From: Thermatribacter sp048814795
GTDB taxonomy: Bacteria > Atribacterota > Atribacteria > Atribacterales > Thermatribacteraceae
Direction: 5' to 3'
Assembly: GCA_048814795.1 (NCBI GenBank)
Contig: CP184673.1
Coordinates: 372,001-436,000 of the forward strand
DNA: 64,000 nucleotides
Positions within the stretch are counted from its first letter, which is position 1; each line of letters starts with the position of its first letter. The notes under the pieces are model-generated. The model was not told the DNA's origin. It was given only the letters and a program-made list of their open reading frames with translations, and ran no database searches. Below are positions 33,340 to 41,981 of the stretch, piece by piece. The translations under genes were made by a program, and so were the position numbers.

Positions 33340-34239
33340 ATGGTAAGAGCCCTAAGTCCGGGGAGCATGGGAGAGCTATTTCAGGGCTACCTCGAGGATA
33401 CAGAGGTTCTTGTTTCTTTAACCATTGAACGTTACAGCGAAATGGAGGTTTTCTTTAAAAAAGAACCTTTTGAACTCTGGGAAGAAGAAAACGAAAAGGG
33501 TGTTCAGAAGTTGTGGAAGAGCGCCAGAGCCCTGGAAATAGCATTGGAGGAGTGGGGATTCAAAAACCTTAAAAGGAAAATTTCCTTCAGGAGAAGGAAG
33601 GCATTACCCGAGGGAAAGGGTTTTGCTTCCAGCACCGCGGATATAGCTGCCCTTCTGGGTGCTCTTTCTCGGCTTTTGGGACGAAAAGTCTCAGAGGAAG
33701 AAATAGCCCGGATTGCTTTGAGGGTAGAACCTACCGACAGTACTCTTTTTTCTGATTTTTGTGTTTTTGATCATATTTCCGGGAGAGTGGCTATACGCTT
33801 TCCGGTACCGGTGTATCTGGGGGTTGTGGTCTGCGAGCTTCCTGGTAAGGTAGAAACTTTGGAAGTGGACAGAGCCAGGTTGCGCAAAAATTGGCTTTAT
33901 TTTGCTAAGGAAGTGGGAAGAGCCCTGGATATGATTCAAAAGGGGCTTGAAGAGGGAGATCTTTCTTTAATCGGTAGAGCCGCTACTCTTAGCGGCTCTA
34001 TTTTACAGGAAGTGTGTCGGGAAAGGCTCTTTGATCTTTTGCGAAAAGAGATGAGGTGCATCGGGGCCTTGGGCGTGAATAGGGCTCATACCGGTAAAGC
34101 CGTGGGGGTTCTCTTCGACCGCCGGATTTACCCTGATGCGGAAATGCTGCGCAGGGTAAAGGAATGTCTTCAAAAAGAGAAAGTACACTGCTGGGTGACT
34201 GGAGCAGTTAGGGGAGGAGTAAGAATAATCAAGCCATGA
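33340..34239 (+). CDS. pduX: L-threonine kinase, PduX-like (GHMP kinase)
   Basis: A 299-residue GHMP-family kinase. The N terminus S-P-G-S-M-G-E-L-F-Q-G matches the P-G-S-C-G-E pattern of PduX, and the ATP loop is P-E-G-K-G-F-A-S-S-T-A-D. PduX phosphorylates L-threonine to L-threonine phosphate, the substrate of CobD, whose gene is three places upstream. So both steps of aminopropanol-phosphate synthesis are here. Homoserine kinase is the main alternative, but context is decisive. It overlaps cobC by 4 bases. Confidence 0.88.
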   Translation: MVRALSPGSMGELFQGYLEDTEVLVSLTIERYSEMEVFFKKEPFELWEEENEKGVQKLWKSARALEIALEEWGFKNLKRKISFRRRKALPEGKGFASSTADIAALLGALSRLLGRKVSEEEIARIALRVEPTDSTLFSDFCVFDHISGRVAIRFPVPVYLGVVVCELPGKVETLEVDRARLRKNWLYFAKEVGRALDMIQKGLEEGDLSLIGRAATLSGSILQEVCRERLFDLLRKEMRCIGALGVNRAHTGKAVGVLFDRRIYPDAEMLRRVKECLQKEKVHCWVTGAVRGGVRIIKP

Positions 34240-34832
34240 AGGAAATCTATCTTCTGCGTCATGGAGATACTGAAGCTACGGAAAAGGGCTTTTTTGCAGG
34301 ATGGAGTGATGTGCCACTCTCTCCTAAGGGTGAAAGAAGGATCAGGAAGTTGCAACAAAATTTGTTAAAGGAGGTTTCTTTTGAAAAAGTGTTTTGCAGT
34401 CCCCTGTTGAGAACTCTTCAAACAGCCCGGCTTCTGGTTCCAGATGCTGATGTGGAAATTGTTCCTGAAATAAAGGAGCGTTCTTTTGGTTCCTGGGAGG
34501 GTAAGTCCTGGGAAGAACTTGAGAAAGAGCATCCTGTAGAAGTCCTGGAGTGGAAAAGGGATCCTTTGAGCTTTACCCCTCCTGGGGGAGAAAGTTTTCG
34601 GGAAGTACTTTCTAGGGTGAGCTCTTTCTGGCATCAGCTCCTTAAAATGGAAAATGGTCGATATCTTCTGGTTACTCATGCTGGAGTAATTCGCTGTTTC
34701 CTGGTCAAGGCCATGGATATTGAATTTGCTTCCACTTTTCGAGTTTTGCTGGACCCCGGGGTTCTGGTAAAGATCGGGTTTAATTATGAAGAATTTCCAA
34801 GAGTAGAACTGATTCAGAACAGCGGTGTTTGA
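34236..34832 (+). CDS. cobC: Histidine phosphatase, probable alpha-ribazole phosphatase
   Basis: A 198-residue phosphoglycerate-mutase-like phosphatase. The catalytic motif is L-L-R-H-G-D-T-E; the second histidine is in V-T-H-A-G-V-I-R; E-R-S-F-G-S-W-E-G is typical of CobC. In a cobalamin operon the expected job is dephosphorylating alpha-ribazole-5'-phosphate or adenosylcobalamin phosphate. The fold alone does not prove substrate. ATGA overlap with pduX. Confidence 0.85.
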   Translation: MKEIYLLRHGDTEATEKGFFAGWSDVPLSPKGERRIRKLQQNLLKEVSFEKVFCSPLLRTLQTARLLVPDADVEIVPEIKERSFGSWEGKSWEELEKEHPVEVLEWKRDPLSFTPPGGESFREVLSRVSSFWHQLLKMENGRYLLVTHAGVIRCFLVKAMDIEFASTFRVLLDPGVLVKIGFNYEEFPRVELIQNSGV

Positions 34833-35805
34833 AGTGCTGGCCTTTCTACGTATGGTGATAGGCTTTTCCCTGGATTCATTTTTGGGAGACCCTTTTGGTC
34901 GCTGGCATCCCGTGGTTTGGGTTGGTAAAACTATAGAGAAACTCGAACGCTTACTTTTTCCAAGGCGTAGAAGCTTTCGCAAGGAATTTTTACTTGGTTT
35001 CGTGGTAGTGCTTTTAGTGGCGGGTGGCATCGGCTTGGCCTATGGTTTTCTGGGTTGGCTGATGCGCAGAAACTGGCCGATTATTTATTGGATAGTAGAA
35101 ATATATCTGGTTTTTTCTTTACTTGCTTTCCGCTCGCTCTGGTTAAGCGGCAAAAGAGTCTTCCTGGCTTTACAGAGAGGAAATTTAGAGGAAGCAAGAA
35201 AGAACCTTCGTAGCCTGGTAGGTAGAGACACCGAGCATCTTGCAGAATGGGAGGTGGTCAGGGCCTGCGTCGAGTCTCTTGCCGAGAATTTTAGCGATGC
35301 GGTGGTGGCTCCTCTTTTTTATGCTTCCCTTTTTGGAGGGTTGGGCATACTCCTTTACAAGGTGGTTAACACCCTTGATTCCATGCTGGGGTACCGGGAC
35401 TTTCGCTATTTCTTCTTTGGGTTTGCTTCGGCGCGTCTTGATGATTTGCTGAATTTTATCCCTGCTCGCCTGAGCGCCTTTTTCCTGGGAATGGCCGCTC
35501 TGTTTTCAGGAAGGCCCTTTGGAAGGACTATCCTGACTGCCTTGCGCGATGCTCGCAAACACCCCAGCCCCAATGCGGGTTGGCCTGAAGCAGCTATGGC
35601 TGGTGCTCTCGGGATAAGGTTGGGAGGAGTGAACTATTACCAGGGCAGGCGCGAGGAAAGACCTTTCCTTGGAGAGCCCCTTAAAGAGCTTGTTCCAGAA
35701 AGAATTGAGGAAGCCCTTTCTCTTTTGTGGTTGGGTAGCTGGTTTGCTCTACTAATCTTGGCGCTTTTTGCTTGGTGGGTCGGCTATCCCGTTTTTGGCA
35801 TTTAG
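34825..35805 (+). CDS. cbiB: Adenosylcobinamide-phosphate synthase CbiB
   Basis: A 326-residue membrane protein of the CbiB/CobD family that attaches aminopropanol phosphate to adenosylcobyric acid. Characteristic pieces are L-G-D-P-F-G-R-W-H-P-V-V-W-V-G, G-R-D-T-E-H-L, N-T-L-D-S-M-L-G-Y, and P-N-A-G-W-P-E-A-A-M-A-G-A-L-G. GTG 34825 overlaps cobC by 8 bases; a later ATG at 34852 is possible. Together with cobD and pduX this completes nucleotide-loop attachment; corrin ring genes are not in the window. Confidence 0.94.
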   Translation: MFEVLAFLRMVIGFSLDSFLGDPFGRWHPVVWVGKTIEKLERLLFPRRRSFRKEFLLGFVVVLLVAGGIGLAYGFLGWLMRRNWPIIYWIVEIYLVFSLLAFRSLWLSGKRVFLALQRGNLEEARKNLRSLVGRDTEHLAEWEVVRACVESLAENFSDAVVAPLFYASLFGGLGILLYKVVNTLDSMLGYRDFRYFFFGFASARLDDLLNFIPARLSAFFLGMAALFSGRPFGRTILTALRDARKHPSPNAGWPEAAMAGALGIRLGGVNYYQGRREERPFLGEPLKELVPERIEEALSLLWLGSWFALLILALFAWWVGYPVFGI

Positions 35806-35822
35806 ATGGAGGGTATGTTTTT

Positions 35823-36938
35823 ATGCACGAACCGCAAAAGTATCGCCCTGCTTCGCTTAAAAAACGAGTTTTGATATCCGTTTTCATCAGTATAAGTAGC
35901 ATCGTGATTATTTTTTCTGTGGGTTCCTTTTTTGAGGTGCCATCTGAGATAGACTTTGCTCGTTTTGACTTTGGAGTTTACCTGGTAGGCTTTTTATTGA
36001 TGTTTACTGCCTGGTTCCTGGATGGCTTGAGAGTTTTTCTGAATGCTCGAGCCTGGAACAAGAGCATTCGCCTGAGGGATGCAATAAGCACAGTTCTTGC
36101 CGGATATTTCATGTCAACTATAACTCCCTTCAGTACTGGTGGTAGCCCGGCCCAGATGTATGTCCTTACCCGTGCAGGCATGAGCTGGGGAGAGGCAGGC
36201 AGTCTGGTAGTGGTCTGCGGCATTCTCTACCAGGTGAGCCTTTTGCTTCTGCTTTTCTTGCTTATTTTTGCCTTTCATATCGGTTTTGTTCTTCAAGGCG
36301 TATTGCTTAAGCTCCTTTATTCTTTCGTGGTCTTTTATGCAGGTGTAATGGTGCTCCTTTTTTCTTTTTTGTATCGTCCTCAGATGCTCTTCCGGCTCAC
36401 TGAGTGGGGCATAGGTTTTGTTAAGCGTCGTTTCAGAAAGATTCACTTTTCCGAGGAAAGTGTTCGAGAGTGGGTACATGAATTTTTTGAGGACTTTCGC
36501 AGGGGTTTTAGGATTCTCTTTTTTCAGAAACCCCAGTATTTGGTGTGGAATATAGGCTGCTACATGCTACAGTATGCGCTTATTTTTTCCGTTGCCTATT
36601 TTGTGTTGGTGGCTATGGGGGTGAGAGTGGATTATCTTCAGGTTCTGGGCACTCAGGCTCCTCTCTTTTATATTTTTTCTTTTGTTCCCTCTCCCGGGGC
36701 CAGTGGGGGGGTAGAAGTTTCCATGGCTTCCGTTTTTGCCCGCTTTGTGGGCGCTTATCGGGTGGGCATGTTTGTTCTTCTGTGGAGAGTACTCACTTTC
36801 TATTTTCCCATGGTGGTGGGGGGAATAACCTTTTTCCGAATTGTACAGAGTACAGGTGGATATCTGAATGAGAACAGGCAACCAAACAGAGGGAGCAAAA
36901 GATATGTCCAGGAGTTTCCTGGAAATAAAAGTTCTTAA
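35823..36938 (+). CDS. Flippase-like integral membrane protein (LPG_synthase_TM/UPF0104)
   Basis: A 371-residue membrane protein with about eight hydrophobic helices. T-P-F-S-T-G-G-S-P-A-Q and P-S-P-G-A-S-G-G-V-E match the family of lysylphosphatidylglycerol-synthase transmembrane domains and lipid-flippase-like proteins. Its substrate is unknown; lipid or isoprenoid-linked sugar transport is often proposed. ATG 35823 follows GGAGGG. The 3' end overlaps birA by 35 bases, and it shares an operon with cob genes without obvious functional link. Confidence 0.8.
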   Translation: MHEPQKYRPASLKKRVLISVFISISSIVIIFSVGSFFEVPSEIDFARFDFGVYLVGFLLMFTAWFLDGLRVFLNARAWNKSIRLRDAISTVLAGYFMSTITPFSTGGSPAQMYVLTRAGMSWGEAGSLVVVCGILYQVSLLLLLFLLIFAFHIGFVLQGVLLKLLYSFVVFYAGVMVLLFSFLYRPQMLFRLTEWGIGFVKRRFRKIHFSEESVREWVHEFFEDFRRGFRILFFQKPQYLVWNIGCYMLQYALIFSVAYFVLVAMGVRVDYLQVLGTQAPLFYIFSFVPSPGASGGVEVSMASVFARFVGAYRVGMFVLLWRVLTFYFPMVVGGITFFRIVQSTGGYLNENRQPNRGSKRYVQEFPGNKSS

Positions 36939-37881
36939 AGCATTACTTAACTCTCAGGATTGGGTATCTGGCGAAGAGCTTGCCAACCAGCTCTCTTTGA
37001 GCAGGGTGGCCGTCTGGAAAGAAGTGGGAAAGCTGAGATCTCGAGGCTTTCCTGTGGTCTCTTCTCGCAGAGGTTACAGGCTACTGAAACTTCCCGATGT
37101 TTTCTTCAGGGAATATCTTGAGGCTTATTTCTCAAGGCTACCTTTTCCAGTGAAATTTTTTTATAGAGACCAGGTAGATTCTACAAATGAATGGGCCAAA
37201 AAGGAAGCCTTGCAGGGCGCACCGTCGTGGAGCCTCTTCGTGGCTGAGAACCAGACCCGGGGTAAAGGAAGAAGAGGGAGAAGCTGGTTTTCACTTCCCG
37301 GTAAAAGTTTGACTTTTTCCCTTTTGATTAGGCCATCTCTGTCTTTAGGGTCGGGACTTACTTCTCTGCCTCTCGTCTGTGGCTTGGCGGTGAGTCTCGC
37401 TCTTGAAGAGGGAGGCTTGAGGCCAGGGATCAAATGGCCCAACGATGTACTGATTGAAGGGAGAAAGGTGGCCGGGATACTGGTTGAAGGCGATTTTGAA
37501 GCAGAAATGCTCAAATACGTGGTCATTGGCATTGGTTTGAACGTTAATCTGTCCGAAGAAGATTTTCCGCAGGAGTTAAGACTTACAACAACTTCTCTTT
37601 TGGAAGTTTCAGGTAGAAAACATCACCGGCTTTTTTTGCTGGAGGCCCTGTTGGGTAAACTTTACAGGTGTTTGGATAGGTGGGAGAAAGAAACCGGCCT
37701 TGCCTCCCTGTACTCAGGACTGAAAAAGAGGCTGGTTACCCTGGGGAAAAAGGTAAAAGTGGTCACCCCTGGCGAAACCCTGGAAGGTGTGGCTGAGGAT
37801 ATCGACCTGGACGGTTCGCTCTGGATTGATTCAGGAGGCAGAAAAAGGAAGGTGAGCTGGGGCGAGCTGAGTTCCCCTTGA
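36904..37881 (+). CDS. birA: Biotin-protein ligase and biotin repressor BirA
   Basis: A 325-residue bifunctional BirA. Residues about 5-65 are a winged helix (S-L-S-R-V-A-V-W-K-E-V). The ligase domain has the biotinyl-AMP loop T-R-G-K-G-R-R-G-R-S-W and K-W-P-N-D-V-L-I-E-G-R-K-V-A-G-I-L-V-E; a C-terminal SH3-like domain ends in V-S-W-G-E-L. It biotinylates carboxylase carrier proteins and, with the DNA-binding domain, represses biotin genes. An operator fitting this role precedes bioY directly downstream. ATG 36904 is chosen with GAGGGAG upstream; ATG 36868 is the longer option. Confidence 0.94.
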   Translation: MSRSFLEIKVLKALLNSQDWVSGEELANQLSLSRVAVWKEVGKLRSRGFPVVSSRRGYRLLKLPDVFFREYLEAYFSRLPFPVKFFYRDQVDSTNEWAKKEALQGAPSWSLFVAENQTRGKGRRGRSWFSLPGKSLTFSLLIRPSLSLGSGLTSLPLVCGLAVSLALEEGGLRPGIKWPNDVLIEGRKVAGILVEGDFEAEMLKYVVIGIGLNVNLSEEDFPQELRLTTTSLLEVSGRKHHRLFLLEALLGKLYRCLDRWEKETGLASLYSGLKKRLVTLGKKVKVVTPGETLEGVAEDIDLDGSLWIDSGGRKRKVSWGELSSP

Positions 37882-37920
37882 TTTTTGGTTAACTTTATTT
37901 TATAGTTTGGTTAACCAAAA
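37878..37920 (+). promoter_or_regulatory. bioY promoter with BirA-type operator
   Basis: TTGATT (37878-37883), 17 bases, TATAGT (37901-37906). An 11-base inverted repeat TTTTGGTTAAC (37883-37893) and GTTAACCAAAA (37910-37920) surrounds the -10 with a 16-base gap. Two GTTAAC half-sites at this spacing match the known BirA operator architecture, so biotin-loaded BirA should block transcription. Confidence 0.8.
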
Positions 37921-37934
37921 TAGGGGGTGGAACG

Positions 37935-38489
37935 ATGCGTTTCCAGCCAGCTCAATTGACTCGCTGTGCTTTGGTGGTTACTCTTTGTGTGATATCTTCA
38001 CTTTTTTCTCGCTATACCCAGGGGACGGTGCCTTTCAGTCTTTTGCCTTTTGTTGTGGTTCTTGCTGGGTGGCTACTTCGTCCCCAGGAAGCTTTCTGGT
38101 CTATGTTGACCTATATTCTTTTGGGTCTTGTGGGTTTGCCGGTTTTTGCTTCACCGCCTTTCGGGGGTCCTGCTTATCTACTCAAACCCAGCTTTGGTTT
38201 TCTACTGGGGTTTATCCTGGGAGCCTTTTTCATTTCCGTTTTTAAAAATAGGGAATTTTTTAGAAAAAACATATTGGGAGTAATTTTCCTTTCGGAGCTG
38301 GGAATGCTTCTCATCTATCTTCCGGGCCTTTTTTACCTGTGGCTGGCTTTTTCCTTTTTTATGGGAAAACCAATCGGTTTTAATCGGGTTTTGCAGATAG
38401 GTTTTTATCCTTTCCTGGGCCTTGATGTTTTAAAGGCTTTCCTGGCTGGTATGCTATTCTGGAAGGTAAAGAACAGGATAGATATTTAG
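37935..38489 (+). CDS. bioY: Biotin transporter substrate-binding component BioY
   Basis: A 184-residue BioY, the membrane S-component of an energy-coupling-factor biotin transporter. It has six hydrophobic segments and the family motifs G-L-V-G-L-P-V-F, G-G-P-A-Y-L-L-K-P-S-F-G-F-L-L-G-F and P-F-L-G-L-D-V-L-K. With a BirA operator in front, it should be made when biotin is short. No ECF ATPase or T-component is adjacent, so it either shares one encoded elsewhere or works alone. It suggests the organism imports biotin. Confidence 0.95.
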   Translation: MRFQPAQLTRCALVVTLCVISSLFSRYTQGTVPFSLLPFVVVLAGWLLRPQEAFWSMLTYILLGLVGLPVFASPPFGGPAYLLKPSFGFLLGFILGAFFISVFKNREFFRKNILGVIFLSELGMLLIYLPGLFYLWLAFSFFMGKPIGFNRVLQIGFYPFLGLDVLKAFLAGMLFWKVKNRIDI

Positions 38490-38600
38490 GCTTCTTTTGA
38501 AAAGATTGGAGTCCTTCTTATTAGAATGCTTCGTTCGGGCCTAAAGTTTTTGGGGGTTTGGCCGATATATGTTTAAAAAAGCACGAGGAAGGGGGTTTCT

Positions 38601-41204
38601 TTGTTGAAAATAAAAACCAAGGTATCGCTTTCTTTTATTGTTCTGGCTTTACTTGCTGCCTTTTGTGGAGGGTTTGCAATTTATTCTTTTGTGGAGGTTG
38701 AAAAATCTTTACAAGGGGTTCGACAAGAGGTCCCCCTTTTGATGGTAGTTTCCCGACTTAAAGATTTGATTGCTGAAAACCAGGCCCTGGTGGCACTTTA
38801 TCTCCAGGAAAAGGATTTGGACGCCCTTGAATCGCTGGAAGAAGACTTTGCGAGGGTGGACGGTCGTTTCATGGCCTACTTTGAGGTTCTGCGTCTGGGC
38901 AGCGATTCTGAGGAGTTCAAAAAATCGAACTATTACGAAATATGGAAACAGGAAAATTTCCCTTATCCTCTGCAGGCCATTCCTCAGGATAACCCTCTTT
39001 ACCGCTCTATTCAGACGGCAAGGAGTATTTACATTGAGAGTCGCATTACTTCGCAAAACGTTCGAAAGACCTGGCAGGAATGGCTTTCCATCCAGAGAGA
39101 AAGAAGCATGGCTTCTTTGAGCATGGATGAACCCTTGGAGGTAATGATGAGGTTTATAAAAGCAGTGAGTGAGGCTGTTGAAAACCTGTCGGACCCCTTG
39201 CGTAACGTTTATTACCTTGCTTTCAGGTTTGCTGCAACTGGCGATCCCGAAAACAGGATTGGCACTTCTATAGATTCTTACCTTCAAGCTTTACAGAAAG
39301 ACCTTACCAATTCTCCCATGCTTTCTGATTCCAAAAAAGAAGAACTCGCTAAGTTGGTAGCCGTTTTGGGAGAAAAGTGGAGTGTTTTAAAGCCAGCGAT
39401 AAAAGGAGAAGTGGATGGCGATGTGGATTCAGCGTTTCTGGAATTTTATCGGGCTTACAATAAAGCCTTTGACGCCTTAGAGAAGCTGCGTTTGGACTCT
39501 TACGTTGAACGGTTGCAGTCACTTTCTGCAGAATCCAAAAACTTCCTGATTCTTTCGGATCCCGATAAAAAAGAAGAAAAGCGCAAAAAAGTTGAAGCCA
39601 GCCTGGATCTTTTGGACGGCTTTCTCAGAGGTCCCTTTGCAGAAACCTATGCTCCTGGTTCGGTGGAAACGGTAATTGAGGAGCGCTGGAAGCCCCTTAA
39701 AGAGGCCTGGCGCAAGGTGGTGCAGATGGATGGCTATCTCAATTTACTCGATAGCCAGCTTGAAAATGCCTTAGTGTCTTCAAAAGAAGCCCAGACCAAG
39801 ATTAGCGATTCCATAGATGCTCTGTATCAGACAGTACTTGACAAATTCAATGGAGCGTTGCTTTCTCTTCAGACAGTCAAAGATAGAATGAACCGCATCC
39901 TTTACTTCATAGTTGGGTTTGTGATAATTCTGGCTATTTTACTGGGAGTGCTGCTTACTCGCAGCATTATAAAGCCCCTGAACCGTGGAGTTGCCTTTGC
40001 GCAGGTTCTTGAAAAAGGAGATCTCACTCAGAACATCCAGGAGAAACGTAAAGATGAGATGGGAATCCTTTTCCACTCACTTAACGCTGCTTCTTCAGCG
40101 CTGCGGGAGTTTATGGGAGAAGTGGCTCAATCCGGACAGGAAATCATGAAGGCTATGGAGAGTCTCGAGAAAAGCTCGGAAGAGATTTCCCATACTGGCG
40201 AACAAATCGCTCAAACTATCTCCCAGGTTGCCAGAGGTTCTGAAGAACAAAGCCAGTCATTAAGCGGGGTCTCTCAGGATATGGAACGACTGGTGGAAAA
40301 AGTCAAGAATATGGCTGCTCAGCTCATGAAGCAATCTGAACAAGCCTCGCAAGCGCTGGATGAGGTGGACAAAGTACTGGAAAGCGTTAAATTAACTGGA
40401 GGCAATATTCAGGAGGTTAGAGAAGCCGCATCACGGGCTTTCTCAGCTACCGAGAATGGTCAGGACACCCTGAAAGAAGTTGTTTCGGCTATGGAAGAAA
40501 TTAAGGAATCAGTTGCTTCAGTTGGGAAGATTGTCGAAGAACTGGGTCAGAGCTCTCGAGAGATTGGAAGCATTACAGACTTGATAACTGGCATAGCAGA
40601 AGAAACCAATCTTCTTGCTTTGAATGCAGCCATTGAAGCAGCCAGAGCTGGTGATGCCGGGCGAGGTTTTGCTGTGGTGGCTGAAGAGGTGCGCAAATTG
40701 GCTGAAGAGTCTGCTCAAGCTGCACAACGTATTGCTAAACTCATTTCTGAGGTTCAAAAAGAAGCGGAAAAAGCAGTAAAGTCCATGAATGAGAGCCAGG
40801 AAAGGGTGGAAAAGGGGAGCCAGGCGGTATCCAGCGTGCAGGAAGCCTTTGGCGATATTTATAGTACCAATCAGGTAGTAACCCGGGAAGTTGAGGCCAT
40901 AGCTCAATCTTTCTCCAGGGTTGATGAATCTTCGCGCCACATTGCAAAAATCATTGAAGAGATGGCTTCTATCTCCAAAGAAAGCTATTCAAGGACTCAG
41001 GAAATAGTGGCCCTGTCTCAGGAAGTTTTTGGGAACCTGAACGACGTGGCTTCAATTTCTGAAGAAAACGCGGCTTCTGCTCAGGAAGTGGCAGCTTCGG
41101 CAGAGGAACAGAATGCTGCACTTCAGGAGATGAACAGGACCATACAGGACACAACCAGAATTGCTCAGGCTCTGGAAGAAGACTTGAAGAGGTTTAAAAT
41201 TTGA
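38601..41204 (+). CDS. Methyl-accepting chemotaxis protein
   Basis: An 867-residue transmembrane chemoreceptor. TM1 is at about 8-28; a large, mostly helical extracytoplasmic region (29-430) probably senses ligand; TM2 is at about 432-455; a HAMP domain follows to about 510. The cytoplasmic signalling tip at about 668-700 has E-E-T-N-L-L-A-L-N-A-A-I-E-A-A-R-A-G. The sensor domain is not a recognised PAS/Cache type by eye. TTG 38601 follows GAGGAAGGGGG. No chemotaxis kinase is nearby. Ligand unknown. Confidence 0.93.
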   Translation: MLKIKTKVSLSFIVLALLAAFCGGFAIYSFVEVEKSLQGVRQEVPLLMVVSRLKDLIAENQALVALYLQEKDLDALESLEEDFARVDGRFMAYFEVLRLGSDSEEFKKSNYYEIWKQENFPYPLQAIPQDNPLYRSIQTARSIYIESRITSQNVRKTWQEWLSIQRERSMASLSMDEPLEVMMRFIKAVSEAVENLSDPLRNVYYLAFRFAATGDPENRIGTSIDSYLQALQKDLTNSPMLSDSKKEELAKLVAVLGEKWSVLKPAIKGEVDGDVDSAFLEFYRAYNKAFDALEKLRLDSYVERLQSLSAESKNFLILSDPDKKEEKRKKVEASLDLLDGFLRGPFAETYAPGSVETVIEERWKPLKEAWRKVVQMDGYLNLLDSQLENALVSSKEAQTKISDSIDALYQTVLDKFNGALLSLQTVKDRMNRILYFIVGFVIILAILLGVLLTRSIIKPLNRGVAFAQVLEKGDLTQNIQEKRKDEMGILFHSLNAASSALREFMGEVAQSGQEIMKAMESLEKSSEEISHTGEQIAQTISQVARGSEEQSQSLSGVSQDMERLVEKVKNMAAQLMKQSEQASQALDEVDKVLESVKLTGGNIQEVREAASRAFSATENGQDTLKEVVSAMEEIKESVASVGKIVEELGQSSREIGSITDLITGIAEETNLLALNAAIEAARAGDAGRGFAVVAEEVRKLAEESAQAAQRIAKLISEVQKEAEKAVKSMNESQERVEKGSQAVSSVQEAFGDIYSTNQVVTREVEAIAQSFSRVDESSRHIAKIIEEMASISKESYSRTQEIVALSQEVFGNLNDVASISEENAASAQEVAASAEEQNAALQEMNRTIQDTTRIAQALEEDLKRFKI

Positions 41205-41224
41205 ATGGCTCAGGATAGGTGCTT

Positions 41225-41262
41225 GCAAGCAGAGGGGATATTACAATATCCCCTCTGCTTGC
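41225..41262. terminator. Strong hairpin terminator between convergent genes
   Basis: An 18-base-pair perfect stem (41225-41242 with 41245-41262) with a two-base loop, then TTTC on the + strand. It lies between the chemoreceptor stop and the yigZ stop and may stop transcription from both sides. Confidence 0.8.
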
Positions 41263-41264
41263 TT

Positions 41265-41876
41265 TCAGTCGCTTTTCGCAGAGAATGCAAGGAGCCAGCC
41301 CCTTTTTTTAGCTCCTTCTGCAAACCCGGTAACTTCTTGTTTTTTCTCCTGGGGGATGGTTAGTGAGACCTGCAAAAGGTCGCTGTTTATGTCCATTGTT
41401 CCTTCGTTACCAAATACTGACTGGAGGCGAGCGATGAAAAGATTGAAATGGGTGGGTGCCACCTTGAAGGTGAAACTTGCTTCCGGCCTGAACTCCTGTA
41501 TGCCTGATTTCGCAAGCACGAGTCGAGCTGCCTCTCCATAGGCCTTAATAAGTCCTTTTATGCCCAATTTTTTGCCGCCGAAGTAACGCACAACCACGAC
41601 CATGGTATTGGTGAGCTGGTGCTTTTTTATGGCTCCCAAAATTGGTCTTCCAGCACTCCCCGATGGCTCACCGGCATCTGAGGAGAATTCTTCTATTTTT
41701 TCTAAGCCTATCCGCCAGGCAAAGCAATGGTGGGTTGCATCCGGGAATTCGCTGGTAACCCCTTTAAGAATTTTACGGGCCTCCTGAGGGCTGGCAACCC
41801 TGAAGCTTTTCGCTATAAACCTGGAGCGCTCGATATTCAGCTTTACTTCGCTTTCCTGGGCTATAGTTAATGGCAT
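41265..41876 (-). CDS. yigZ: YigZ/IMPACT family protein
   Basis: A 203-residue UPF0029/IMPACT-family protein. The signature D-A-G-E-P-S-G-S-A-G-R-P-I-L and V-V-R-Y-F-G-G-K-K-L-G are present, and R-S-R-F-I-A is near the start. The N-terminal domain is ribosomal S5-like, with a C-terminal DUF1949 ferredoxin-like fold. Molecular role is poorly defined, with links to translation control. It is divergent from the GntR gene. Confidence 0.93.
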   Translation of the reverse strand: MPLTIAQESEVKLNIERSRFIAKSFRVASPQEARKILKGVTSEFPDATHHCFAWRIGLEKIEEFSSDAGEPSGSAGRPILGAIKKHQLTNTMVVVVRYFGGKKLGIKGLIKAYGEAARLVLAKSGIQEFRPEASFTFKVAPTHFNLFIARLQSVFGNEGTMDINSDLLQVSLTIPQEKKQEVTGFAEGAKKRGWLLAFSAKSD

Positions 41877-41925
41877 TTTGGAAACCTTTTTTGATTTGAT
41901 ATATATTATAACCTACAACAGAGGC

Positions 41926-41966
41926 TTGAATTATTCCATGAATATTAGTATAATTGTTTATACATT
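41926..41966 (+). promoter_or_regulatory. Promoter and operator of the gntR-type gene
   Basis: TTGAAT (41926-41931), 17 bases, TATAAT (41949-41954). Directly after the -10 is ATTGTTTATACATT (41953-41966), which shares TTGTnTATACA with the perfect palindrome at 43796-43809. The position fits autorepression by the HutC-type regulator encoded here. Confidence 0.6.
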
Positions 41967-41981
41967 AGGAGGTAAGTAAAA

